In this document: in pieces, positions 10,301-20,100 of the stretch | Position numbering within the stretch: position 1 is the first letter of the stretch | Layout of the letters: every line of letters starts with the position of its first letter | Assembly: GCF_000263595.1 (NCBI RefSeq) | Contig: NZ_ADES01000013.1 | Coordinates: forward strand, 1-44,522 | Source: Gardnerella vaginalis 1500E | GTDB taxonomy: Bacteria; Actinomycetota; Actinomycetes; Actinomycetales; Bifidobacteriaceae | DNA: 44,522 nt | Direction: 5' to 3' | Position numbers and translations under genes: made by a program | The notes under the pieces: model-generated | Databases searched by the model: none | What the model was told of the DNA's origin: nothing | What the model saw: only the letters and a program-made list of their open reading frames with translations

Positions 10301-10636
10301 GAGCCAACTCCTTCACCGCTTCCTGATGTTCTTCCTGAGCAACTCCCAGAAGAACCTATTGAGCAAGATTCTAATGACAATAAGCAGCAAACCCAAACTG
10401 CTAAAACTCAAGAATCTAATGAGAACAAGTCTGGTTCAGACTCTGTAAAGCAAAATGCAAGCAACGCGAAGAACGTAGCAAATAATGCTCCGGCACGACA
10501 CTCATCCGGTAAGGTTACTACTTCAAATCTGAGTAACACTGGAGCTGCTGTTGCTGCAGCAGGCGCTGTTGCTGCACTCGCAGCTGCAATAGGTACTGCA
10601 CTCGCAGTCATTATTCGCAAGAAGAAGCACGAGTAA
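1391..10636 (+). CDS. Giant Rib/alpha-type repeat surface adhesin, LSNTG wall-anchored
   Basis: This 3,081-residue protein is counted from the ATG at 1391, which has a GGGGA ribosome-binding site 5 bp away; the in-frame GTG at 1361 lacks one. It has a long positively charged N-region and a hydrophobic export segment at about residues 45–60, then a non-repetitive head to about 380. Ig/cadherin-like modules follow (ATDASGNKAEK, SVTDAAGNKTEK). Next come eight long Rib-type repeats (about 80–90 aa, each with a YPDGS/T-like core, roughly residues 1270–1965) and six shorter repeats with GTTFEW and PGQ cores (about 1965–2425). Bacterial-Ig-like modules (ITGKTQPGNTVTV) and PEPEPTP spacers follow. The end is LSNTG (residues 3047–3051), an Ala-rich membrane span and RKKKHE, a sortase signal with Ser instead of Pro. 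Expected role: a wall-spanning adhesin or host-interaction stalk. The ligand cannot be read from the sequence. Confidence 0.93.
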   Translation: MADTTHKKLSSKKATSAFENTCASYAAKMNATSVSATMRKVSLSTLATVLTAATCLGGQPILASSNILLPPTTAAFASQVSSASDDPNPWLHKPNILEFQRWRYQNSNGDAGYVDTKDNLGDYHSLKNKTDMYAYLEKIGNDQYLVFDVFFNNDGKSMLTSSKKQQYVWLVPYAVADLDNGRYKGDTVTDLRFDFYKRNDRSPQTYANLSHDITLFNHEASKSFDQNLFNNDRDYNGSTYKYSLNVRNGGSRGRDISDNFHVNERDLDDAIKKAIAPGPSPYSGYNYGIGITTVNVDYAVRMHCKVKLRQGVTTDDIQNAFTYANTSSYGRNTHSAYTFISGRTHDENFPRTKSDNLPPKLYFNGKELTDDSSSITVYQGDKQKITFGTSDNSEKVTNFSVKGFPDSIKNANFDENNKDGYDATEKNPYKHEINGVKFEHKDEKNNPVNSDYTITVSATDASGNKAEKNITVHLKNLNEKYKTPTATPLTVGWGHTLTKEELEKQIQDNDGKGKITFEKKLPSTKLSESRFKHSKNELKVKAKITYADGSSHTVDIPVIVKKPLAFDHLPKGSENTVTVGDKLKQPSDYITLENNSGNKVKPKKVEWYGGKPNSSTIGNFNNTVRVHYTDGSHKDTTVTFNIKPKTPVIETDLTGRAKIKNQKVVVNVGTGFIPGATNKVTLYDANNNAIGSTTEIKDGKATITVANGIPAGNVYAITSSSYNNHQDKHTNTFNLSSDKSENHQATEDKQNPTLTANDATAKVGENLIFNLEAKDDIKIDDFNIATPLLQLVNNDFSRLQIDYQGTQDNPKDRKVKITILGMKASEVGEHKLKFSVTDAAGNKTEKEVKLTVKQPYELKANPITVDLGHNLTEDDAKKIFENSKNVPSGTTYTWVNKPETNSTGQEKQGTVKVSIPGGETKDIAVAVTVQDKVKPVIKVYKKGPGNTWTEVTEKITEGKVSYTKIDTYHGDKCELKITATDNSGKVTDLKINNLVAGMSSSDFATKKGVGSEQDPRAIKIAGTVPNGAAAVSYSSNLIAVDNSGNQTNLPIRFIVHTQADKFNKITPKDITHNIPADGNNNNHPKAEDGISETSKKDFPTGTTYSWVKEPDWNKPGEQSEVKIRITFPDGSTQEIKSKLTVTDTIKPVIEKPALGTAKHGNIDHYLLKVHRGQKFDLTLKVHDNTGKIVGANLNGKVTECGITSTALTVDNANNHSVKNPAIVHITGTAPADEATDQYWSRTVTVTDEAGNKSELPIQIAVYTSAEEHTATATRITKQNGKRVTEDDIKKAVTTNYKVKDPNKKPVVSVKTGQTLPDGNTPGNSTITAIVTYPDGSTTEVEVPITIKEPMSKTNKPNTKEVEKPYGSKKDDIEKSITSTSNGGGISWPNGKVPAGNTTIEISDRTKIPSGTEPGTYEVPVKITYSDNSVGYATVKVKIGEPQSKSYNPQGNTITFDYNSKPNTDISGKIIGVGNDQGISFGKDIARPKGAKIAIDNQNNIPNGTKAGDFTVPVTITYEDGSEDHTVVKVKINKPQSETNKPTVTNITKEYGKTTNEAEVKKHVTFDGSKPNPTSVTVENASDIPNGKTPGDVNINVSIEYSDGSKSHVTVKVTTGDPDTKTYAPSASEVKKNRGDKITAEDIQKAVKTSTVNGKTAPKGTKVKLVNENNLPDMTKTGTTNVPVKVTYPDGSEVVLEVPVVVRDTDKDIYTPTSSTLEKSYGSTISEKEITDKVTVPHFVGDTTKISYKVKDKKKIPGINSEPGAYNVPVTVTYPDGTSEDVDVNVTILNKDSDSYEPTATTLTKKHGETISDDDITNQVRVPNYPSGAGKRQPTKTIKAGTKLPNTNTPSESYVPVTVTYPDGTTDTVKVHVVVKDTDANTHTPQAAPLEKNIDNGKPTEDEITSKVTIPTWPKDETRNPTYSIANGDKSKIPAGDKAGKFEVPVTVTYPDGSSTVINVPVTIKAPTATTKVVTVPKGVEPKPEDMISNKDKFPDGTQFEWDNNEKPDTNTEGNGKPGKVVVTVPGQSPVKVSVTVNVVNPSASEVNVPQGKQLPEAKDVIKDSDKTDKYPSETTFTWKPEDKPDTNNPGSKNGVIIVTLPGQSPVEVPVKVNVLPKPEAKVVNVPQDGTLPNAKDVIKDSDDTSKFPNGTKFDWEDSDKPTTDTVGKKTGGKVKVTIPGVNGKSGYTIDVPVTVNVTPKPTAKVTTVAQNSDPDPKNSIENKDKLPKGTTFEWKKDAAPKTDKPGTVNGTVVVKIPGQEPQDVPVTITVTPTPVANDVTVLQKKDGSTTDTTPKPDDLISNKDKLTGATFEWKKKPDTSHVGNQPGVVTVKVQGEPNVDIPVNVLVVPNPEGKTVNVHVGDSPSAENSISNQGDLPQGTTFEWKKDAAPKTDKPDTTNGTVLVKIPGVKDPVEVKVTVNVVAQNKPFINDGKAENTPDKSGKTIITGKTQPGNTVTVKEGESTVGTPVTADDKGNFTIEIDKKNPDTALKLVPSKGGVDGDATTVTVTAKPQKPTITVPTDGNTSSGSVTVTPPTGDTTVVKIEINAKPNHINGPEQPVRTIVVKKGDTDGKWKIDGDAPERVSVDPQTGVVTIPAKDLEDGSTITAVAKNDKDKPSDPATAVTGFKTPQISGQTLKDNPDDSTKQIITGKTLPGATVTATDKDNKQIGTGKADNDGNFTITINKQNPGSIIILTPTKGTGDGAKTGDSVNITVGGNITKPKIDTPTEGGTSVTPDESDTRVNKVVITYTPEGSETTTTITVVAEGDNHEWKIDGSAPNGVTVDPQTGKVTIPADKIKRGSTITAQSEDSSDTTGNSKSEVVTAKVSEKEKPTPEPEPTPEPEPTPTPSDRPVVITPQNGDEQGSAIVTPPADADTLEITYIPEVDTTTPATITVEKDNNGNWTINGNTPTGVTVDPTTGKVTIPANKIKDNTEVTAKSTKGTSTSPTVTGTAGANPTVAPSPLPAPVPEPTPSPLPDVLPEQLPEEPIEQDSNDNKQQTQTAKTQESNENKSGSDSVKQNASNAKNVANNAPARHSSGKVTTSNLSNTGAAVAAAGAVAALAAAIGTALAVIIRKKKHE
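8073..8571 (+). repeat. Pair of identical 49-bp direct repeats inside the adhesin gene
   Basis: Positions 8073–8121 and 8523–8571 are identical for 49 bp, encoding GTTFEWKKDAAPKTDK. Their starts are 450 bp apart, so recombination between them would remove exactly 150 codons in frame. A shorter identical pair (AAGGATGTTATTAAGGATTC) lies near 7562 and 7793, about 77 codons apart. Confidence 0.9.
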
Positions 10637-10680
10637 ACGTTGGCGTTGCAACAAATATTAAAATTGAATAAATAATATAT

Positions 10681-10737
10681 ATGCTCCGTGATGAAAGAGT
10701 TCGCAAAATTTACGACAATTCTTCAGCCACGGAGCAT
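10681..10737 (+). terminator. Terminator-like hairpin after the adhesin gene
   Basis: A perfect 10-bp stem, ATGCTCCGTG (10681–10690) with CACGGAGCAT (10728–10737), encloses a loop whose ends can also pair (TGAAAGAGTT with AATTCTTCA). It is followed by TGTTATAT. It starts 45 bp after the adhesin stop. Confidence 0.6.
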
Positions 10738-11080
10738 TGTTATATCTGTAGTAAATCTGTAGAGCTGTAGGCTATAGAGGCATAAACTACAGAGGTATAG
10801 GTGCGATACATAGATGCCATTAAATGATCTGTGTACTGGTAGCGAGATAGCACACCACTGCGATAATGACAGCATACTTGACATTAGGTAATATCAGGCG
10901 ACATACGCAATGTTACACGTACTAAATATGGCATACTGAACTACAGAACTACTTACGTGATTGTTAACGCAACTCCAATCGCCTTACATTTTTCCTGCAA
11001 ATGTGGTCAAATAAAGCCAGAGCGAAAACAAATGCCGTGGAATAACACAGCAAATGTTTCCACATAACACCAAAACGACT
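10738..11080. other. Intergenic region between adhesin and fas, no gene seen
   Basis: This is a convergent intergenic stretch. It begins with degenerate short repeats of CTGTAG/CTATAG and AGAGGYATA (about 10745–10805), then unique AT-rich sequence. I see no credible ORF with a ribosome-binding site and no RNA gene. Confidence 0.5.
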
Positions 11081-11112
11081 ACAAACGCCGGAGAAAATTC
11101 TACGACGTTTGT
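11081..11112 (-). terminator. Probable fas terminator
   Basis: ACAAACG (11081–11087) pairs with CGTTTGT (11106–11112), with a partial inner pairing AGAA/TTCT. It begins 26 bp beyond the fas stop. The following minus-strand sequence is only moderately T-rich, so confidence is modest. Confidence 0.4.
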
Positions 11113-11137
11113 TGTCAAAACAATCTAAAGCAGCAAC

Positions 11138-14100
11138 TCAGCAGTAGTAGCCGTCTGCGTTAAGGCGCGCATCAGGATTAAGCAGCATCGCCTTTTCTGC
11201 CTCGTGACCGTCGTAGCGAGTGCCGTCCGGAAGGCGCGTGCCATCCTTAAGCAAGTGGCGATTTTCCACTGGCTCAAATAGCGGAGCGTGACCCATCATG
11301 CCTTCCTCAAGCCTTCTCTGACCGGCCGCCAAGCGCGCATTCGCACGCTTGCGCCACTCCTCCAGCGTCTCAGTGCCATCGGCAGCAGCCACAGCAGCTT
11401 CGAAAGCACCAGGGTGAACCAACGCCACAAATCCGCTAACATGACCGAAGCCGAGCGAAGTTGCGAGCGCTGCCTTCACTGCACAAGAACCGGCACAAGA
11501 ACCGGCACAAGAACCAGCACCGTCACCAATGCGCATCGGCTCGCGCAACCAAACCATGTGGTCGTCGCGCGCCAACTTAGGATCCACGCAATCAAGCGAC
11601 GCATTTGCCGGAATTACGCCAGTTCTAAACAGTTGCGTCAAACCGTTAATTTGGAAGATGCACGCACCGCCCTTTGCGTGGCCGGTAAGTGTCTTTTGGC
11701 TGATTACGAACAGTGGATTTCCGTCCGTGCGTCCGATTGCGTGCGCAAGAGTATTGTGCAGCTCGGATTCGTTCGGATCGTTTGCATTCGTAGACGTATC
11801 GTGCTTAGAAACAACAGCAATATCGTCCGGAGTCACGCCAAGAGCCGCCAAATCGCGCACGAGCTTAGACTTAGCACCGCCCATGCCTGCAGCCAAAGCA
11901 CCCAAGCCCGGAGCAGGAATAGAAGTGTGAATGCCGTCAGCGTAGGAGTGAATGAAACCAACCACACCAGCAACAGGCAAACCAAGCTTCAAAGCAATAT
12001 CGCCGCGCGTAACCAAAATCGTACCGCCGCCTTGAGCTTCGAGGAAGCCGCCGCGTCTGCGATCGTTCGCACGAGAGAAGAATCGTGGGCTTATGCCCTT
12101 CGCGTACATTTCTTCACTATTGGCAGTTGCGTTCATATTGCCGAAGCCAACTACGGATTCCACACCAATATCGTCAATTGCGCCAGTTACTACGAAGTCC
12201 GCTTTGCCGAGCGCAATCTTATCGACGCCTTCTTCGAGCGAAACCGCTGCAGTTGCGCAAGCAGACACCGGCTGAACCATGTTTCCGTATCCGCCGATAT
12301 ATGTTTGCATTACGTGCGCTGCCACAACGTTTGGTAGCGCTTCTTGCAGCACGTCGGTTGGAATTTCGTGGTTAAGGAAGCGATCCAAGTACAATTTTCG
12401 CATTGAGCTCATGCCGCCAAAACCGGTGCCTTGCGTAGAAGCAACCAGCGACGGATGCACAGATTGCAGGATCTCCGAAGGCGTGAAACCGGCGGAAATG
12501 TAAGCATCCACGGTTGTGACGATATTCCACAACGCAATCGTGTCAACGCTTCCAACCATTGAAGCTGGAATACCCCACTTCAGCGGGTCGAAGCCCTTAG
12601 GGAATTGTCCACCAACGGTTCTGGTCATCGCAGCCCTGCGTGGCACGCGAATCATAGAACCTGCCTTGCGCGTAACTGTCCATTCGCCAGATTCTGCATC
12701 GCGAGCAATTGCAGTGTGTGCTTCGTCGAGCGCCACGTATTCGCGCGCAATCGTTTCTGTTGGCACGCTGAAAGTTACGTCGTGATCGAGGAAGATTTCT
12801 GCTTCTTCTTCGTTCGCGCCTTCCTTGTAGTCGCCGCCCATTCCGGTTTCGAATGGTCGAATACCAGAACGTGCTACTACTTCATCGCGATATTTCTCTG
12901 CAATATCTTCTTCTGGAACAAGCGTGCCTTCCGCATCATACCAGCCTGGCTTTGGCGAGTCTTGCCAAGTGAGCAAGCCCATATTCCAAGCCAATTCCAG
13001 TACTGCCCCTGCAGAAAGTTTTACGGAACCGTCTTCCTTAATTCCAAGCTCTGCTTCGAAACGAGTACGTCCAGAACCCCATGGTCCAAGCTCTCCGACT
13101 GATACGATTACGATTTCGTCTTCTGGACGAGCTGTTACGTTCTTCCAATCAGACAAGTTGACTTGCGGCTGAGTTGGCACGTAAGGAGTTGGAAGCGCTT
13201 TGTTGGTTGATTTAGCAGTTGATTTTGCAGAAGATTTAGCAGAAGATTCTGCAGCTTCCGCCGCATTTTCAACAGCTTCTTCAGCAGCTTCAGCACGCTT
13301 TTGATCTTCCAACGCTTCTGCTCGAAGCGCGTTCAAATCAAGAGGCTCCTTGCCTAATCCGCCCGTAAAGTCTACGTCCAAAGGCGCAATTGCAGCCTGT
13401 TCGCGCGCCTCGCGAGTGCACAAATCAAGCAAACGATCTGCCATTTCTTGCGTTGAGTAGGTAGTTAAGCCATGACGCTCAACTACAGCAACAAGCGGAT
13501 CATTACCGCCCATTAAGCCAGTTCCACGCACCCATCCAATCTTTGGATGAGCGAAAGTCACGCGATCCGACCACACGCTTTCCGCATGAGCACGATTCAC
13601 AATCGCATCAAACGCACTCTTGACTTCGCCGTAAGCGCCGTCGCCGCCAAACATGCCGCGGTTTGGAGAGCCAGGTAACACAACGTGCATACGATGTTGC
13701 ACATCAGTATCTGCTCCAATTTGCGCAAATCCGGCGATTGCACGCTCCACGCCCCAAAGCATTAAGCGCGATTGCGATTCAAAAAGCGAACCGGAATCAG
13801 CCAAAGTGCCGTGAACTGGAGGCGCTGCGAACGGGAAGAACATGCTCGGCTCATAAGCAGGCTTCAAAATTGTGGTAGTTGCGCCGCTTACTTTCTTTGA
13901 AACCGTGCCAACCCACTTTACAAGCGCATCAACATCGCGGTAGCTAGACAAGTTTGCTGGAACAAGCCACAACTTTGCGCCCATCGAAGCATTTTCGCGA
14001 TAGGCTTTCTTTGCCCAAGATTTAACTCTCGGCTTGAAGCTGTGCGAAGTTGCAATAACAGTGGCACCGCCCTTCAGCAAGCCTGTTACTACGCGAGCAG

Positions 14101-17100
14101 CGATTGAGTTTGGTGCAACTCCAGTAACAACCGCAACTTCTCCCGCGAAACGAGTTGCTTGAGCAGTATCAGCGTTGTTTTGCGCAAGTTTAGTGCGAGA
14201 ATCGCGAGCAATACCGCTAAATATTGTTGCAAGATTGTTGAGTTCGCGCGATTTTGCGAGACCAGCGAACCATTCAGCTTCCGAAGCTACAGCCTCCCCT
14301 GCACCAAGGAAACTACCAAAATCATTTAAGATTTCGGAAACTTCATTTACCTGAATATCAACATTCTTTACAGCATGCTCGTAGTACAAGCGAGCAACGT
14401 CCTCGCGAGCCGAAGCCCAACGATCGTCGAAAAGAATCGCCTTTCGCTCATCGAATCGAGGCTCCACTTGCTTTGGCCAATCAGCACCTAATTCTGCTTC
14501 AACAGCAGCAACAACAGCCGCGTTTTCGTCAGCTTCACTTTCTGCTTGAGGCGCTTCAATTCCAAGCTTTGAAAGCACAAACTTAGCTGTTGCAGCAAGC
14601 ACGCCATCAGCGCCAACAACTTGCTGAGCGAAAGCGTCAAGAGCTGCAAAATCAACAACAGCACCGCCTGCACCACCAGCAGCACCAGGCTGAGAAACGC
14701 TAACGCCGTGAGCTTGTGCAACCTGCTGAATTGCTGCGTCGATTAAAGCGTCAGCTGCAGCAGTATTCTTTGCAGGATCCGTAGAAAGTTGCGCAAGATT
14801 TTCGCCGCGCACGCTTGCACCTTCGCGAGTTTGCAAAACCAAAGCTGCAAGCACGTGCGCACGCCAGCCTTCACCAAGCTGCCAGACTTCCGAAATACGC
14901 TTGTCGATTTGAGCTGGCTTCACGCCTGCAGCACCGAAAAGCGCACGCAAACGTTCTCGCACAATATCGGAAAGCACGGCACCAAAAGCCTTATAGCGTG
15001 GAGCAACCGAGTCTACAAGCTTTCGCAATGCACTCATTGGAGCCTCTGCAGCACCATCCACGCTTGCCACGCCAAGCTCGGAACTAATATCCATAAGAAG
15101 CTGGTTTCTGCGTGAAGATACGCCGTTTGTTAGCGTGTCGGTTGTGTCTGCATCGCCAATTTGGTCGAGGCGAATTTTTGCACTATACGCAATAAGCATT
15201 GAGATTGCGTCGGATGCTTTGAACGGCAAGTCTGCTACAGGTCCGCTTGCTGCTGCAGGAGCTGCAGGAGCAGAAGCCGCAGGAGCAGGAGCAGAAGGTG
15301 CAGAAGTTGCAGCGGAAGTTGCAGCAGGTGCAGCTTCAGTCGCGCTATCCTCCTCATCAAACACTTCCGGCACAAGCGAATCCGTATCCGTCATATAAAC
15401 GCGACCTTCATCTCGACCAACGTTATAAACAGTTACCTTTTCGCCACTAAATTCCGGCAAAGCAAGAGTTTTAGCACCAAGATTTGCCAAAGTTGGCGCG
15501 TTTCCTAAACCAACTTCCACGTACTCTTCAACGCCAAGACCTCCGCGAGCGCAATCGGCAAACATAAGAGCCTGCGTTTCAATCCAGCGAACTGGAGATG
15601 CGAACTGCCACGAAAGCAGCTCCGTAAGAAGCAATCTACCAAGCTTCTGCTCGTCGTCAGCATAAGACTTCCAGGTTGCTTCATCTTCCAAAGCTGCTTC
15701 AATACGCTCGGATGGCACAACGTCCAAAATCTTTTGCGTAAATTCTCGCGTAAGCTCAAACGGGCACGCCACAAGGTTTGGAATGTAGCGATCCACAAGC
15801 ACAGAGTAGTCAATATACTTTGGCAGAAGCGAATCGAGCTTATCGCGGAATTCTGGCACGCCTTTACGAAGAATGCGAGAGTGGAACGGCACGTCAATTC
15901 CTGGAACGAGCATGAACGGCGGCTTTCCACCGTATTCTTTCGCACGCTTAGAAGCGTCTGCTTGCAAAGCTTTCAAGCCTTTAATAGTTCCAGCAATTGC
16001 GTACTGCTGGCCGGCCAAATTGTAGTTTACAATCTGCAAGAATTCGCCTGTAGCTTTAGAAATTCCTTCAACGTAAGCGTTTACGCCTTCGTCACCAACT
16101 CCAAACTGGTTTGGTCGAAGCGCACCCATGCGATAGTTCGAGCGGCCTTTTTCGTCGCGCTCAATCAAATGGTGCATAGTAGACCCGCGGTGGAACACCA
16201 ATTCCAGCACAGTTTCGAGAGGAATAATTTGCGCAAAAGAGCTTAAAGCGTTGTATTCGCCAAGCGAGTGGCCGGCAAAGTAGGCTGGCCAAATATCGCA
16301 TCCTGCTTCACGCAAACGCGCGGTTTGCGCAAACGCTACTGTTGCGAGTGCAACTTGCGTAAATTGCGTCAAATTAAGCAGTCCTTCAGGGTGACGATAT
16401 GTTACTCCGTGAGCTGTAAGTTCCTTTGGATTATCGCGCACGACTGCGAGGATTGAGAATCCAAGCTTTTCGCGAGTAAGCTTGTCTGCTCGCTCCCAAG
16501 TATCGCGTACTGCAGGCGACTTTGCGCGCTCATCCAGCGACATTCCTTGCTTTTGGATACCCTGACCTGGGTATACGAATGCTGCGCGTGGAGCGCGAGT
16601 AAGTGCGCTTGCTTTAGACACGATTTGCCCGTCAACTCTGCACGTAACTTCCAAAGCGAGTCCGCCGCGACGAACTTTTCCAACGCGTTCAACTGTGATT
16701 TCTACTTCGTCGTCCAGCTGAACCATGCCGTACATGTTGTAAGACCAGCCGATTAACTCGTAGCGAGCGCCCTTTTCGTCCAAAGCTTGAGCCACGTGCT
16801 GAGCTGTTGCAGAAAGCCACATTCCGTGCACGAGTGGTGCGGAAAGTCCGGAAATTGCAGCACCTCGCTTAGAAGTGTGAATTGGGTTGAAATCTCCAGA
16901 AGTGCGCGCGAAAGCGGTCATATCGTGAGGCGCGCGAACTACTACTCTGCGCAAAGCTCTGCGAGGAGTGTCTTCAATTTCGTAACCGTGCAAGCCTTCT
17001 GCGTCGCCATATTCAGCAGCAGGCTCCGGAAGAGCGTTGCTAAAGCTGCGTCCGCGAATAGCGAAACGCTCGGTTTCGTGCGCAAGTCGAGTTCCGTCAG

Positions 17101-20100
17101 CTGCAGTGTGCACAACGTGAATTGTTACAACGCGTCCGGAAGCAGATTCTGCGTAAGGTTCTGCCCAGCCGAGCAAATTAATTCGCTTATCAACATACTT
17201 GCGGAAATCTTCAGCATCAACATCAAGCTCAACTAAGTGATCCAAGTGAACCGCATTAAGCAAGCCTTCAATAATCGGGTATCCGTCAACCATCACAGAG
17301 CCTAAAGCCGAGTAAATTGTTGGCCAAGCAGGACCGACTAACGCGTCTGGCACAATGCGAGAAGCGAGAAGTCCGTCTGGCAATCGGCCAGCAGTAGCCG
17401 ACTCGTGATCAATTCCAAGATTACGAGAGAAAGTATAAGAAGAATGAACCAAGCCGAATGGGAAATCTCTATACCCTTCTTCCAGCAAATCTTCCGGCAA
17501 TTTCGCTTGAGCACCACTTTGATCAACCTTTGGCATAGCGTCGAGCACATCGCCTGTAATCGCAGTATTTCCAATGCCTGCGGTTGCTGCAAGCATTTCG
17601 TACACGTGCTTTGGCAGGCGCTCGCGGTCAACTACTGGAATACTTCCAGCGCGACTTGCATCAACAGTAAGCGGGATTACAATATCTCGAACCGCATGCT
17701 TGCGTTTTGCTGAATTTGCAGCATTTTTAGCAACATTCTGCGCTTCTTGATTTTCTTGATTATCCCAGAAAGTATCTAGCTTAATATCTAAATCGAGAGA
17801 AATTACGTCGTTATTTGTAGAAGTTACAGTAATTACGTAATTTTCGTCACCCATAGCGCTTGCATAAGCAGGATTTGCAGTTACGTGACCAACCCAAGAA
17901 ATATTCGGGCATGCGCGCACGTAAGCTTCCACGTTTGCAGCTGCTGCAATTTGGCTGAATGCAGTCTGATTTGCGCTATTTTCCGCGCGATTATTAGCAC
18001 GATTATTAGCACCTTCTGCACGATTAAGCATTGCTGCTTCAAATCGACCAAGAATATCCGCAATCGGCTCATCCATAGTCGTAATTCCAGCCACAGAAAT
18101 AGGACCTGGAATTACGCGCACAGCATCTGCTGAGTAGCGCGAATCTTCCGACTGCCAAAGCTGATCTTGACCCCACCAGCGAAGCAAATCGTTGTCAATA
18201 ACCGGCACGAAAGGCATTGGCTTCGGGTATTCTCGCACCAAAGTTGGGAACCATGCGGCATCCATTGGCACGACGTTCATCTCGAGAGCTTGAGGTAACG
18301 CTTGCAAAAGTGCGTCTAAAGCAGCTTGCGGCTTTTCGCTAACTTGTGCACGAGAAGGCAAAATCGACGTAAACTCGCCGGAATCTTGGCTTACTAATCG
18401 CGCTTCAATTCGCTGCAACAAGTGCAGATAGCGGTCTGCGTAAGTAGGATCCACCCACGGGTATGCCAAATCAAGGAAACGCTGAGCAAACTGAGCGTAA
18501 GTCATGCTTTCAACGTCACCAAAATATGGTTTTGCAGTTGAGTTAAGAGCCGCAATTACTTCGTCACGGCGAGTTTCAAGCTCTTCCGGATGCTTCATCA
18601 TGTGAACAAGCAAGCGTCCGCAGCGTGCAGAAGCGTTTTCAAGCTCGTAAATATCCGCGTGCAAATGGCTTAAGCCACTCGTAACGCCGCCAACAACTTT
18701 TCCAGAAGGAACCCAACGCTCGCCCATTGGTGCGAACGGATCCTCGTCAAAACCTTCAACGCTTGAAGCTTTTGGCATTACAATTCCAGGCGTTTCAACA
18801 AGCATGCGCTTTACTTCAGGACTTGTATGCGCCTCTTTTGCTGTCATTGCAGCTGTGCCAATCATTACGGCATCAACTGGCATATTTGGCAAACCGTATT
18901 CATTTGCCCACTCGCCAGAAATGTAGTCTGCAGCACGCTCAGGAGTGCCAATACCGCCGCCTGCAACAAGCACCAAATTCTCACACTCGCGCACTTGTGC
19001 GTAAGTTGTCATAAGCAAATCGTCCAAAGACTCCCACGAATGGTGGCCGCCTGCAGCACCGCCTTCAACCTGCACAATAATCGTGGCTGGAGCAACAGCT
19101 TTAGCAATTCGCACAACTTGACGAATTTGGTCAACTGTTCCAGGCTTAAACGTTACGTAAGGGAATCCGTCTTTTTGCAAAGACGCTACTAATTCCTTAG
19201 CTTCGTCAAGTTCTGGAATGCCAGCAGAAATAACTACACCGTCAATTGGAGCACCAGATTGCCTCTTTTTTGCTACGATTCGTTTCGAACCAAACTGCAA
19301 ATTCCACAGGTAGCGATCCATAAACATGGCGTTAAATTCAACAGTTGCGCCTTCACGAAGCTGATTTTCAAGCGACTTCATATGGCGATCGAAAACTTCC
19401 GCAGTTACCTGACCGCCGCCAGCAAGCTCAGCCCAATAGCCTGCATTTGCTGCAGCCGCAACGATTTCCGGCTCTACTGTCGTTGGTGTCATTCCTGCAA
19501 GAAGCACAGGAGCTTTGCCGGTAAGCTTGCTAAATTTAGTAAGAACTTTGCGTCCGGAAGGAGTGTTGATTACTCGAGGCGCAAAATCAGCCCAGCAGCC
19601 GGTGCGTTGAAGCTCAGAAGCAGAGTCAGCAGTTGAAAGCTCGGCGCGAGAACGCATTGTAGCAGCTTCCACAACTCCAGCGCCAGTTCCTTGCACAAGC
19701 ACTCCCGTAAGCTTTCCAAGCACTTCGCTAGGGCCCATATCTAAAATCCAAAGCGAACGCGCATCGTTCTGCTCCAAAACTTCGCCAATTTGCGCAGCCC
19801 AATCAACAGGAGTTACAAGCACAGCATCAGCCAATTCGCGCGCAACTGTAGTGTTCAAACCAGCCTCACTAGCCCACTCTACTACCTGCTCAACAGCGGA
19901 TTGAAGCATTGGCGAATGGAATGGCACAGTAACATCCAAATATTCGGCAACCGGCGCAAACACGGCTCCGCCGCGAACTTTCATTTCGCGCAATTTTTGC
20001 GAACGCTTTGTTTCTTTTTGCGCTTCGTTTGCCACAGCTTCCATATCTTCCGGATATCCTGCAATAACCACGTGATTGTAAGCATTTTTAACAGCAATTG

